The notes: generated by a model from the sequence alone, not told the origin. 64,000 nucleotides of DNA from Owenia fusiformis (GCA_903813345.2 CAIIXF020000009.1:38183759-38247758); one strand, 5' to 3'. Shown: positions 22,934 to 36,238, numbered from the stretch's first letter. Numbers and translations: made by a program.

Positions 22934-25900
22934 TCAATGTGTGAACCACTTTTATTTCTTTAAATTTGAGAGCTCCAGCATTTTAGATTTGAACGAGTCA
23001 ATAAACACAAATTAATTAATTGCTTAAAGGTTAAGATGATCCAAAAACTAAATACTGGCAAAACATACCATACATTGAATTCTGCATATGTTAGGCTATT
23101 CCTAGATTTTCCAGGTTGCCATGGGGTCTGGATTCCCCTAGGTTTGCTAGGCCCGTGACTTATAACAGAGACATCATATTAAAATAGTCTTTTTGTAACA
23201 TGCCTGCTAAATACTTGGTAAATACACAATCAAATATCAAGATGGTTCAGCCCTGCATATTGATTCCAGCCTCTTCCACTGATCAGAAATATTGAACCAG
23301 GGATTGAACAGTTTTCATTATTAGACATAAGTGTTATAGAGCCGCTACAATTAAGTTATATCTGGAATTGAATTATATCCTAGGCTGCTGCCAAACTAAG
23401 TTCAGAATCTTCAGATGTACAGGAATTTATAGACTCAAGGGTGCATTCTATGAAATATAATGAACTGACTTGAATGAGTAAACTTATAGAATCTTAAATC
23501 ATAACCATGTATCCCTAAAAATCATAAATTTAATCAAACTTTTCATCTAATTTTCCCGTATTTTAAGTTGGAGAGGGGTACACCAAATGACATGCTTAAA
23601 ACTCCATAAGCAGCTAGATTTATTTTCTCTATAAGTTAGATATACAGAGCCCTTATCTTTTGTGTACATGTAAAGATTTAGTAACAAAACACAAGAACAT
23701 ATCATTCCAAACCACCCTTACCATATAAGTTACTAATATCAACCTAGCAAAACATCAACATCCGCTTCTTGGAAACTAAAAAAATGTATTATTCTGCCAA
23801 AAGCATTTGGATGTTGTGTTTTGCTTTGTTAAGACATTCGTTTGTGCATTTCTCAAGCAAATAGGGACTTACAGAATAACGAAGTGATGTCCATTCAAGT
23901 TATCAAAGCAGAGCATCCCCAAGGGAATGTTTAATAAAAGATTCAGTAGCTACTAAAAACTTATCTCTATGAATAATGCCCTTTTAACTGTCCTGAAAGC
24001 TGCCCCATATTTGATCAATGAGTTTTTATGAAACCAAGCAGACATGATCCTTTGAGAAAAAAAAGCTTTAACGTTTCTGAACATCATACTGACATAACAG
24101 TGATTTGGTAAGGCCATATTTTGAATCCTCCCCAGTAAATCAAGGATGAAGGTAGTATTCTGAGATAAAGAATACTGTACCCTTGTTAGTGTGGCACTTT
24201 TGGTGATTACACCAATTTCAAATATTTGGCTACTTTTCAATTTGGTTTCACCTGAGCATAACCTTAATCACTTATAAAAAAGAAGTTCTGATTAGTCAAC
24301 ATTCAAACTGGCAATTTTTATGACTATAAGGTAAAAATGGTCATGTCATTAAAATTGCCACGTAACCACGTAATGTTATTTGACTGCTCTGCATTATGTC
24401 TCCACTGGCTAATTAATCTTGAGATGATCCCTATTTATAGCTGGTTGTTATACTAGTGGCAAGTAATCGAAAACACATCATGTTGGACTATTTTCATCTT
24501 TCACGCATTCCTGTCTGATAACACATTACGCAGGCTCCATCTATCCTCCATGAAGTCCTGTTTGATAGTGCAAAACTGTTGCCCCATCTATCAACAAATA
24601 TAATTACAAAACACACAGTTTTCACAAATTCTTTAGTGAATTATTCAGATGAAATGTTAAGAAGACTTGATTGCCATTGCATTCAAGGTTTCTTTTCAGC
24701 AAGTCATCGTAAAAATCAAGACAGCAAAATCACCAGAATATGATCTCCATAACCAATAATTTATCTAATGACTCAGAAAAACAGAATGATAAAATCACTC
24801 GATTCTCTTTTTGCGATAAATATAGACAAGATAGATGATTGCATTATGGGAATTTCAAACTAATTTCTGACACGTCATGCTTGATATAAATCTGTCTCGG
24901 TAGACCTAAATGTAGATGGCCGGCTGCATATGATCCTTCTGAGGGTCACTATGGAACATATCACTGATTACATCATTGAGTAAAGACACAGCAAGTACTC
25001 ATAACTCAATTTAAAACTAAATAAGGGATGATGTCAAAATGTTGACAGTTGACAGGAAAAACAAAGTGAACATTATTATAGTTCAACCCTCTACTCAAAT
25101 GTTGATTTGATGTTTGAACAATCAACAAAATAAAATAGATGATGATCCTTAAAGTGATACACAAATCAAACAGTGAAAGTAATTTTTGTGATAAGTTAAT
25201 TATAAACAACATACCCCTCATCTGTAATAGCAAATAATCCATAATCTTAGATTAATTTATAATACTCCATATTTTGATTTTTAAATTGTCTCTTACATTT
25301 TTACTATGTACTGATAAAATCTGTTTTATGTGTAAACTCTCCCTAAAATGTGTCTGATTAGATGGCCTTATTAATGATAACTGTATAATATACAGATGGT
25401 GTTTACACTAACTGTATACTCAAACATGTTTATATAAATATATAATCAACATTATGTATGCCTACAATTGTATAATTTACACCACAATGTCATAACATAA
25501 GTAATTACAATAACCAATTAACTTGCATAATCACCATACATATTCTAATGTTACATTATTTTGCATTACTATTACTCAATATGTTACCTATGCAAGGCAA
25601 CAGTTCTGGCATAACACCATGAGGAACAGTGGTAAGTTGACCATCACTCCAGGTCTACCAAACTATCCACATACAAAAAATCATAATGTCAGAAAATCTG
25701 AATAGCATCTAAAGGAAATGCTGAAAGATAATAATGATTTAGTAAAAGCAAAAATATTAGTAAAAAAAACTATCGCAAGTTTCAGATTTTCTACCAGATC
25801 AATGCTAACCAATAGAAAAACCTCTTTTACATTATATCATATTTGATACACAGTAATACAAATATGGTTTGCAACTGAATCGTATAGGATTCCAATGACT

Positions 25901-28900
25901 TGACTATTGATTGATTCCCAAACCCTTGTACCTACATAACAACATATAGTCAATGTAACGGATATGTCAACATAACATATGTATATTGATAAATTGCGTA
26001 TCATGCAATCAATGAGCATCATGTTTCTGCATTTGTGGAACTTGTATGGACAAAAACTCAGAAGTTTTAACACATTTAAGAATTGAAAACACAAAAATAT
26101 AATGCGTTACATCCACCAAATGCCAGACACAGAAACAGTGGTTGTGAATAACAATACTAATGCAACATGAAAATCAATAGAGTTCAAAGATACTGAGGAC
26201 AGTTTAAACGAACCTTCAAACTCATTTTCAAAGCAGTCTGATAATATACGGACAATACTCAACCAAAATGTAACAGAAAATCGACATCAGATTAATCGAA
26301 AGTAGATTAGTTTTTTGAACACAGTCTAAAATCCTAAGAGCACTTCAATGCTAAGACAGATGAGCTGTGATTTACAAGAACAGTGAGGTGACACGGAAAA
26401 ATAAATTCATCAGACATTATTGATCAGATTGGAATCAAAGTTTTACAACAAATTCAATCATTATACCAGGGTCAAAGTGTCTGACTTTGCCATAAGTCAT
26501 TTAAGTAGATGCTCTGATATTTTTCTTGAAATTATGATCTTATTGAGGAACAGACTCCCAAAGGAAAACATATTTCCATCAAATTAGTCAAATATAAATG
26601 AAGACGATGATTGTGCAAATGGCTGTACAAAATTTATAATTTTTATTTATCAAGAGACTCTAAAATCGTTTTTATGTTGCAAAGCAAAGCAATTAAGTTC
26701 TACCAGAAATTGGTATTCCAAGCACAAAATAAGTACACTCATACTAATTTTCCATTGAAAACCATTTCGTGACTTTCAAAACTGGTCAATATATTCAGGA
26801 CACCACTTGATAATCGTAATGTTATCTAAAAATCCAAGTTCAAACCACAAAACAACAATCTAATCACCAATAAGATTATCCACGTCTAAAAACATGCCCT
26901 GATTGATAAATAGAATTTAGTATTCCTAGACAACTTGGCATTTCCAAAGCAGTCAATCAAACGTAACAAAAACCTTTGAAGGTAGTGATAACTAAGTACC
27001 TTTTCTATTAGTCGTGGATGAATTTAATCAGAGCGTGAACAAATATATAGACATTTTTTATAAATGGGAAGAAGCCTTGATGTCAACTCTTAGAGATTCA
27101 AATGGTTCCTATATCTGAGTACAGAGCTCAATTATTTGAAATTTCTACTTTATGAAATCTGTTTTCAATAAAAAGCTAACATTGAATGCTGTATATTAAG
27201 ACTGGGCTAATCGATGCATCCATTTTAATGCTTTATTTCTGTAAGGGAAGTATTATTATATATAATGTTGATTAATATGGTCTTATAGGTGGGCCAATCA
27301 CCCAAATAGCTTTCATTTCCCATTTTGTGCCTGTTAGATATATCAGTTCATCTAAATACAGTTGCTGTAGAAGAGACACCCGACTTGACCTAAAATATGT
27401 AAACTACAAATTCTGAAAATTAAGAACATGCTTGTATATGCAAAATTTGTAATAATTCCACAACATAAAATTACACATCCATAAAAAGTAAACCCTGGTA
27501 ATAAAACTTATAAATGACTTTTGTAATCTTATAGATAGGTTCAACAATATGGTATACATATATTACATAAAGTTTGTATTATTACATGCACTCAAACAAG
27601 TGATTATTTACGACATTATGTTGTAAACCAAGGAAATGAGACAATGTAGTCATTATGACTATGGTCTATTGTCATTGTCTATTTCCCAATAATTGTAAAA
27701 CAATGTGCTATGAGAGAGGCACCCATGAGGAGATTCATGTGAGGCCAGCTAAACAAATCTATTAAGGATCAAATACCTTTGGGGTCATTTATACTTGAGG
27801 AATTGAATTGAGATTGAGGATTCAAAATAAAGATAATCTACTCACGTTATTTTGCATAACTGGCGGGAACTGGAACGTTGAAGATCGGCCATATTCATCT
27901 GGAGACAAACAAGAGGAAAACATTGTATAAATCTGGTCACATTTCAAGTATGCCATCTTTTAATTGCATCAACTATGTACAGTATGTTGTTGTTGTTATT
28001 AATATACGAAAGTCTTGTTCTGTTTTTGTTACTGACTGCAATTTGCAACTTGTTAATGTTCAGAGCTTCTCATGTCTTATGTAACTATCCTGTAAATCCA
28101 ACAACTTGTTTATTTGCACTCCTGACATTCAAGTCACTTCCTTGGTGAAGATTTTGAAAATATGAGGTGAGATTTTCAATTTTGCTTCAAAAAAGCACTC
28201 CAGTTTTAGTTCCACACATGTAGATTGCAATTCAGGTCAAATTCTTAGCGAAAATATACTTTTTGTTTTCTCTTTTTGTTCCTTTGGTTCTTTCGAATGA
28301 TAAACAAACCACTTTCCAGGATGCTATACACAAAGTACACTCCTTCCCATGAAGCAACTGCTGATCATCTGACCAAAATTGAACTAATCAGAGGTGATGA
28401 ACTACAAAGTGAACATTAACATATTGGGATATCAGCAACCTCTCTTAATAGTATCACTTTAAGATAGTTAATGGCTGTGGATGATAAAACTGTGAGGTAA
28501 TGTGCTATAAACACCACCAATCTAGTTATGTTTTACAGTTACTATATCACTTTTAATCCTCATTCTAATCTCTGTCTATTTACTTAATTACATCTCGTTA
28601 AAAGAAACAAATCACAAATATTGTTTTCATTAAATAATCCTAAGAGTGTTTTAGTTGTCAGGCGATCCTACGTGTTATCCAAAATCTAGTCATCAGTCAT
28701 TTAACAGCTTAACTTTCCAATGGTAGATCTTGGCTTCTCTTAGCAGGAATTAACTTTACAACTTCTGCATTCATGAATGGTTATCCAGATTGATCATTCA
28801 GTCCAGGACATCATTACTTCTTCATTTATTTCACAGCTTTCTTGTATCCTTTTATGTGGTGACTAAGTCATAAGGATTCAATGATGCTTAATGAATGATC

Positions 28901-31900
28901 TAAATGACATTTTTCTCTTTTTATCATCAATTTCTCAAACTATTCAATATTATGTCTTTGCGATATTAATTTCTCTGATTTTCTCATTACTAAAGCAATC
29001 AAAATGACATGAATCACTTTTAATCCCGGAGGATCCGAATATTCATACTTTCTTTAATTGTCACTATCAATTATTCTTTATGACGTTCAAATCCAATACA
29101 TCCTATAGGATACCATCAGTTCTTTGACGATCTTGTAGTTTAAGCATGTTCTGAATCTTCAATGTTCAAATCTGTCAATTGTTTTCTCTACAATTCTATT
29201 GTAGAATAACTCTTAGGTGTCTTAGCCTAATTAATTAACTCTTTAATATGCTAATCTATTAATTCCAGGTCAAAATTCACTTGTCAGTTCTAGTAAAATT
29301 ATCCCAGATGGCTTATCTCCATGTAAAAGTTCCTTTAAGTCCCAACTTTCCTAGTCTTCGTATTGTTCCAAACATTTAGGATTTTTCACAATTATCACTA
29401 TGGCCTGCCAACTCTATATATCTCAGTCTAGGCCACAGCCCCAAAATAGACGTGACTCTCCATTCATCAACATGGGCTGATTTCCTTATTTGGAATGTTT
29501 ATGAAGAGCTATGTATTAGTCTGATTTGATCTCAATTTGTTCTGCCATTTTGCTCAACATTAATTTAATCTGTCGCATTTTCAAAAAATTATCTATAATT
29601 TTTGTTTATTATGAATCTATATATTTATCTCCCTGTGATTTCCCCTCTATTCATATTTGAAAATTCAACTGCTGTAATATTTCTAGGCTGAACCTCTATA
29701 ATGGCAATTTCCCAGATAAGATATATTTTTCTCAGATTGTTTACATAGAAAGAAGTCTCATCTGTTAGTCCCCTCTTAAACATGCTTGCATTATTCAAAC
29801 ATGATTAGATTATCCAAATAATCTACTGTCAATACGAAAGAACCTTAATCCTATCAACCAATCAAACGCTGAGATCCTCATGATGTCACAATGAAATGTC
29901 AATGACTGAGGTGAAATTGCGCGCTTAATTGAAACAATTTTGTAGTTTGAATAGACTCCCTTTCTAAACCTACTTGCTTAAATCAAATCAATGAAAACTC
30001 AATTTATTAGTTAAATAAGAATTGATGTTTATTTCAAATGAGATAACCAAGCTTCACTTTCTTCCCAAAATATTGGACAACTGACATTCAAATTGTCACA
30101 ATTATCTCAAATTTTGGTTAGATTAACCAGTCAGTTGGAAATAGTGATTTTATTAATTCTTAAAAACATATCAGCATCTTTTCCAGTTTTTTATGTTCTT
30201 TTTTTCAATAAAAGAGCCAAAACGTTCATCAAATTGTCAAAGCTAAATAATATCGAATAAAGCAAACATATTTTTATTGAACAACTAAGTGTTATTTCAT
30301 TTAGACTTAGATCCAAAATGACATCAAAATGTATTCATACCATCATGACAAACAGCGCAATGCATCAAAATAAAATCCCACTTATTGATAATCACTTGCC
30401 AGAATGCAAAACAGAGTTATTCAGATAAATCATGTCATTTCTGAACTATTAATCCCACAATGCATCAGATATAACATTCTCTTAATGATTTTTGATGCAA
30501 TTTCTTGGGATTGACAGTCCTCTTGTGTCCAATTGAATTAGAAAATCAAGAATTCATGGAACTACTTGAGTAAGCATCTCTCAAATAATGACTTGAATCA
30601 CATCCTACACTAGCTGATGTTTTATTTGGCATATTTACAAGACTTGGGTGTGTATATGAAAAATACTGATGGAAATCATGTGTTTAAAAGCTGAATTAGC
30701 AAGGAATAAAGTAAATACACATCAACCAATCATCTAAATCAAACTCTTGACAAGTGAGGAATGCAAGAAAATCAGCACTATTTGATTAATTATTTTAAAG
30801 ATTATAGTAATATAAAGGACTTAATTGTAAACATAGGTATACTGGGATAATTGTTTCTACCTAATGGTAAATATGTCAAGGTTGCCAAGACACCAGTAAA
30901 CAACAATAGGTGAACATGTCTTGCCCACAAGTTATAACATCAAATATGTTGCCCTAAATATATTGCTCTACATCTTACATCGAGTGTGTTACAGTGCGTC
31001 CAATAAGCAGTGTGCTGATGCATCAAGAATGGGTGAAAACAAGTAGTAGCCGAAAGTAGAGTGCAGCAAAGCTTTATTGTTGAAGTAAAGGTGAAACAAA
31101 GTGTTAGTTCAAGAATAACCTGCTATCTCTATCATTATAGCACAGGATCATGAATTAACCCCTACATTAAAACATCACACTGGTTTGTTATAACATACAA
31201 ATAAAATAAGAACAAATGTTGAATAAAGAAATATTCTGAATTATATGAAACATTGAGACAGTCAGTCAGTTCATCTAAAGTTTTAGAGTAATTGGAATGA
31301 TCATAGAGGAATATTACCAATAAATGGTTGTACTTAAAGAGAAGGGCATATCTGCATCACAGGCAGAAGTATCTAGCAAACATAACAAAACATGAAAGCA
31401 TTCAACCAAGAGGAACTTTCCATTAGACATCAAAACAGCGGGAACTGATAGTTAGAATTAAAGGAAAAGGCAATCTTTTTGAAAAGAATCCCTGGCCCTG
31501 TCTAAGGAAACTGCAATGTTAGCCTACCCAACTATCTCAAATGATTAACCCATAACTATTTAATAAAATCTAAATGAGACCAACACTGAAGACTATCAAA
31601 ACACAGTTAGAAATGGCTACTGTTTATTTAGGCTAAAACTGTATAAATCTTGTAATAAGCCATTAACAAACACACCATTGATTATAAAGTCACTCTAACT
31701 TGTAATATGATGCAAGATCCAATCATTAATTTGGAATTGATTTGAAATTCAAGAAAACAATTTCCCTCTGTGTTGAGATACAGCTACCATGTTCTCCAAT
31801 TATGTAACCTCTTGATAGGGCACACTCAATGTAAGATATAAGTCATGTTGCCACAGGTGAAATAGCAACAAATGTTGCTTTACTATCTTACTGCTGATGA

Positions 31901-31937
31901 ATATAAACCAGGGATCTATTTTCATTGCCGTGGATAC
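22934..31937 (-). other. Long intron, nothing firm
   Basis: About 9 kb of AT-rich DNA. A possible start exon on the minus strand at 27846-27892 (ATG in good context, 15 codons, donor AAC|GTGAGT) ends at phase 2, which no downstream exon in the window accepts, so it is not called. A minus-strand frame of 95 codons at 23953-24240 has no recognisable family. Confidence 0.45.
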
Positions 31938-32386
31938 TAGTGTTGTCGCGATTAATCGATACATCGCGATATACATCGCCAAAGCTGATTCTGGCGATGC
32001 ATCGATGTCTGAAACAAAACATCGATGTTTTTAAAAAAAATTGATTTGCTAAAAATCACCCTTTCTTATCTTATTTTGACGCAAATCGCTTACTTTTCTC
32101 ATGTCTTATTTCATTTTCCAATGTTTTCTGATATTCTTTCGCTTTAAAACTGTTTTAGCTAGTCGAAATGAACCATTAATCTAAAAAAATTACTTTACTT
32201 TCATTTCACCCTTACTAGAAGTTCCCGGATGTACCGGATGTTCGGTATTTTAGTGCATTATCGTTCAGTATTTCAGTGCACTTTTCTCGGACTTTTTCGC
32301 GATGTGCATCGCGATGTGCATCGATGTTTAGTACTGAAAATTGCCGATGCATCGATGTACGATTATGGCACATCGCGACAACACTA
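31938..32386. mobile_element. hAT-type MITE with 8-bp target duplication
   Basis: A 449-bp element bounded by perfect terminal inverted repeats TAGTGTTGTCGCGAT and ATCGCGACAACACTA, flanked on both sides by the direct repeat GTGGATAC (31930-31937 and 32387-32394). An 8-bp duplication is the hallmark of hAT transposition. Subterminal ATCGATG/CATCGCGAT motifs occur repeatedly in both orientations and probably bind transposase. It has no transposase ORF, hence non-autonomous. The perfect ends and duplication suggest fairly recent insertion, about 30 bp from the edge of dispersed repeat copy B. Confidence 0.93.
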
Positions 32387-32417
32387 GTGGATACTGTGAT
32401 TTCAAGAGAACAACAAG

Positions 32418-32541
32418 GCATTAACATGACAAAATGTCACCACCTAGTTGCTCACAATATTGTTACAGACGACAATCGCCAACCGCCAATCGCTGATCGC
32501 CAACCGCCGTCACTTTTTGGTGGTGACATAGTAGACCATTG
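32418..32541. repeat. Dispersed repeat, copy B
   Basis: Same blocks as copy A at 22819: GCATTAACATGACAAAATGT, CACCACCT, TTGTTACAGAC, CCAACCGCC-type repeats and GTAGACCATTG. A GGTGGTGACATAGTAGACC end is more complete here. Confidence 0.6.
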
Positions 32542-33603
32542 AATTACTTTTATGGAATCTCAAGAAATGCAACCAAACATAAATAGGTCAGCCTTGAATT
32601 GACCCAATTATTTCAAAAACCACAATTAACCTATTTCGACCTGCCAAACACGCTGATTTGATGTGGTTTATTAACATGGTGTTATCCTTAATCTTCAGGC
32701 GTTTTAGTGGCTTTTGTAGTTTTTTTTCACATCTATAAAAATACTTTTACCTGTGTACCTGTGAATAAATTGGTAATATTTTTTTATGTTTATCAATATG
32801 TAAAATCTGCCTAAACACCTGGTTTTCTTGCCTTTCTATCTCTATGTATGCTAATAAACTTTTTCAATGCAATCTCTACTTGTCCCCTCTAATTTGCAAT
32901 ACCACCCAAGCCAACCATAACTTCTGGACCTGTCAAAAGGTGATGTTATCCCAGAACATTGGGGCCCAGGAGATGTACCCTCAATACAGATCTTGATGAA
33001 AACCCTTTAAAACATATGCTATATCTATCTTGCCTAGTTTTGTCTGGCTTGTCTGTCTGACCAAGGCATTGGTTGGAATGGAATAATTAGCAACATATGC
33101 CTTTACTTAGCACCCAGCAGAGGGTAGGGACACCCTAGGTGTACTGTGTGTGGCTCATAGCAATCTCTGTAATTCAAATGAAGTGCTTTGAAATCCAGGT
33201 GGAGAACAGAATCTCAAAATCGCAGTACATGTACATGTATAATGGTAAAGTTTATAAAAAAACTTACAACAAATATTTCATGCCTTTGCTCTATCTATTT
33301 TCTGACAAGAAATGATGTTAAAATGAAGTCATAGATGTATTACTATAAAAATTGGGTTTGGGGATGAGCTTATACATAATAAAAGCTAATATGTTGACAT
33401 AATTAACAGAAGCCCATCACTTATTCAAAGTGTGATAAAAACCAGATTACCTGTGGCCAAAACTTTATTACCCATAGCCAGAAGTAGATCATCTGTGGCC
33501 AGAATGTAATTACCAGTGGCTAAAATATCAACTATTTAATTATCTCCAGAGTAACCACATGAGTGCTGTCTATAATCAGACAACCGCAATAAAAACAACT
33601 TAC
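32542..33603 (-). other. Intron with a degenerate ~31-bp tandem repeat
   Basis: Around 33445-33530 three to four diverged copies of a TGTGGCCARAA...ATTACC motif occur. The rest is featureless. Confidence 0.5.
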
Positions 33604-33636
33604 GATTATCTTCCTCTGACCCAAGCCTGACCCCAT
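33604..33636 (-). CDS. Candidate 33-nt micro-exon (phase 1 to 1)
   Basis: On the minus strand an acceptor GGTTTTGCCAG and a donor ATC|GTAAGTTG bound 33 nt. Entered at phase 1, as delivered by the 34521-34657 exon, it reads (D)GVRLGSEEDN and leaves at phase 1. Both splice sites are good and the in-frame insertion of 11 residues would be tolerated in a disordered linker. It is short, so chance cannot be excluded. Confidence 0.4.
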
Positions 33637-34520
33637 CTGGCAAAACCTAACCTAATTTCAAAATACAGGTAAGTTCACATCAACCTAACACCACAGCTAA
33701 AAATAAAGATCAAAACAGCAGAGCAATCGATTTTTTCTCTAATTTATGAAAAGGAATTAATACACGGTACCACAAAGATAATTTTTGCTTTACTTCCACT
33801 TTCAAAATACTCCTACACATTTCACATCAGATTGTCATAAACACACATATCATCATTTTTCTTCTGCTTGAGTTTCACTTTCAACCCCACATCAAAGTTT
33901 AAAGGTAAGTCATTTGAGACATTTTTCTGCGCCTGCCATATTAGTTTAGGACCATTGGTCTCAAATCTGTCATCTGGATTTGTAGATCTTTATCTATTTT
34001 GGTTTGTTGGTTCACCAGAAATTGCTCCCAGTCTCCGGTTTCTCTGAGAATCCTTCAATTACATTTTCAACAGGGATGTCCATAGTTGTCAACATGTCCA
34101 TAGGAGTCAACATCATGTGTTTACAATCTTCACTATTGTTCATGGTTAAAGGAATTGGGTCTAAATCATGGTTTTGGGAATTTCAGCTTTTTTGGTCCCT
34201 TGATGTTCTGTCCTTTTTCTGGTTTATTTGTATTTTTTATTAATCTGTTCGGAAGGTCTTTGGTTTCTTTTAGAGTTTTCTCATTCACATTTCATTAATT
34301 TCTTCTCTACTTCTATGATTTCACACATTATAGTTCAATTTAAGCAGAATCTTCTAAGATTTCATTGCGTGAAAGATAAGTTTTACATCAGAGCTGAGCG
34401 ACATCTATACAAATAAATATAACTTATTTTGATGTTTTATTGTACAGTTCTAAATAATCCAGAACTGCTGGGGAATTTCTTTGCTTTCTGAAATAAAATA
34501 TTGACTGAAGTTTGACCTAC

Positions 34521-34657
34521 CTCGACCTGCAGGTGACCTTGGTGATCTAGGTGACCTTGATATTCCCAGGAAGCGTGGGGAGTAGTTTGGGGAGGGAGGG
34601 GGTGGGAAATTGTCATCTGGCCCCAGACTCCCATAGGAGTTACGTCCATTGTGATTC
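34521..34657 (-). CDS. caskin: Caskin linker exon (RNSYGS and SPR-rich)
   Basis: A 137-nt exon between acceptor ATTCCTTCCAG and donor GAG|GTAGGT, entered at phase 2 and left at phase 1. Read in that frame it gives NHNGRNSYGSLGPDDN, then FPPPPSPNYSPRFLGISRS and PRSPRSPAGR. The RNSYGS is the same motif seen twice in the upstream exon at 36.2 kb, which fixes the frame; the alternative, longer open frame is out of phase and meaningless. The polyproline PPPPSP and three SPR repeats suggest SH3/WW ligands and proline-directed or basophilic kinase sites, as expected of the disordered region after the SH3 domain of Caskin. Confidence 0.85.
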
Positions 34658-35016
34658 CTGGAAGGAATATGTGTTTATGAGAAAATGAACAAATTACAGG
34701 GTGTTCAATAAGTAGAGCTTTTTTTGTTCTGTATAATTTCAAGGTTCTTCACAGATTAAAAGTAAACATACGTGATATTCAAATCACACAACTATTTTAT
34801 AAAGTTATTTTTCTATTTATTATCATTATTAGGAGCAAATTGTATTGTTAATTTAGTAAGTTCTTATTTTTACTACTTAAGGAAACATCAAAAAATGGTA
34901 AAAAGATCTGAATTGATCATAAATTTTTAAATAGATTTTATTGATATATTTTGCAATGGATGCAGAATAATTTTTAAATAATCAACTGGGCACATACTGC
35001 ATGAGTTGAAATGAAG
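34658..35016 (-). other. Intron, nothing seen
   Basis: AT-rich intron between the linker exon and the 3' edge of the splice-site minisatellite. Confidence 0.6.
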
Positions 35017-36238
35017 AATCCAAAATGATACCTGGTGTCTATGTGTAAACTATTGCTACTACTTATAATCCAAAATGATAGCTGGTGTCTATGTGTAAAC
35101 TATTGCTACTACTTAGAGAATCCAAAATGATACCTGATGTCTATGTGTAAACTATTGCTACTACTTAGATAATCCAAAATGATACCTGGTGTCTATGTGT
35201 AAACTATTGCTACTACTTAGAGAATCCAAAATGATACCTGGTGTCTATGTGTAAATTATTGCTACAACTTAGAATCCAAAATGATACCTGGTGTCTATGT
35301 ATAAACTATTGCTACTACTTAGAATCCAAAATGATACCTGGTGTCTATGTGTAAACTATTGCTACTACTTATAATCCAAAATGATAGCTGGTGTCTATGT
35401 GTAAACTATTGCTACTACTTAGAGAATCCAAAATGATACCTGGTGTCTATGTGTAAACTATTGCTACTACTTAGAGAATCCAAAATGATACCTGATGTCT
35501 ATGTGTAAACTATTGCTACTACTTAGAGAATCCAAAATGATACCTGGTGTCTATGTGTAAACTATTGCGACTACTTATAATCCAAAATGATACCTGATGT
35601 CTATGTGTAAACTATTGCTACTACTTATAATCCAAAATGATACCTGATGTCTATGTGTAAACTATTGCTACAACTTAGAGAATCCAAAATGATACCTGAT
35701 GTCTATGTGTAAACTATTGCTACTACTTAGAGAATCCAAAATGATACCTGATGTCTATGTGTAAACTATTGCTACTACTTAGAGAATCCAAAATGATACC
35801 TGATGTCTATGTGTAAACTATTGCTACTACTTAGAGAATCCAAAATGATACCTGGTGTCTATGTGTAAACTATTGCTACTACTTAGAGAATCCAAAATGA
35901 TACCTGGTGTCTATGTGTAAACTATTGCTACTACTTAGAATCCAAAATGATACCTGGTGTCTATGTGTAAACTATTGCTACTACTTAGAGAATCCAAAAT
36001 GATACCTGGTGTCTATGTGTAAATTATTGCTACAACTTAGAATCCAAAATGATACCTGGTGTCTATGTATAAACTATTGCTACTACTTAGAATCCAAAAT
36101 GATACCTGGTGTCTATGTGTAAACTATTGCTACTACTTATAATCCAAAATGATAGCTGGTGTCTATGTGTAAACTATTGCTACTACTTAGAGAATCCAAA
36201 ATGATACCTGGTGTCTATGTGTAAACTATTGCTACTGC
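35017..36238 (-). repeat. Minisatellite made of a duplicated exon-intron boundary
   Basis: Twenty-four direct units of 50 or 52 bp (plus-strand core AATCCAAAATGATACCTGGT then GTCTATGTGTAAACTATTGC). The last unit, at the right, overlaps the 3' end of the Caskin exon 36208-36415 and contains its working donor. Read on the minus strand, every unit repeats exon-like AGCAATAGTTTACACATAGA, CACCAG and the intron start GTATCATTTTGG. Twenty-one units keep CAG|GTATCA; three (at about 35073, 35381 and 36141) have CAG|CTATCA and have lost the GT. Units 5-8 and 20-23 share the same private variants in the same order, so the array grew partly by copying blocks of about five units. Confidence 0.95.

Noticed and set aside
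23953-24240. 95-codon minus-strand frame
   Set aside because: No recognisable motif, no supporting signals; chance open frame.
34437-34742. 101-codon minus-strand frame as a gene
   Set aside because: It is out of phase with the real exon at 34521-34657; only the alternative frame shows the recurring RNSYGS motif and correct splice phases.
35017-36238. CRISPR-like regular repeat array
   Set aside because: Units are contiguous 50-52 bp copies without unique spacers, in an intron-rich animal gene; it is a minisatellite.
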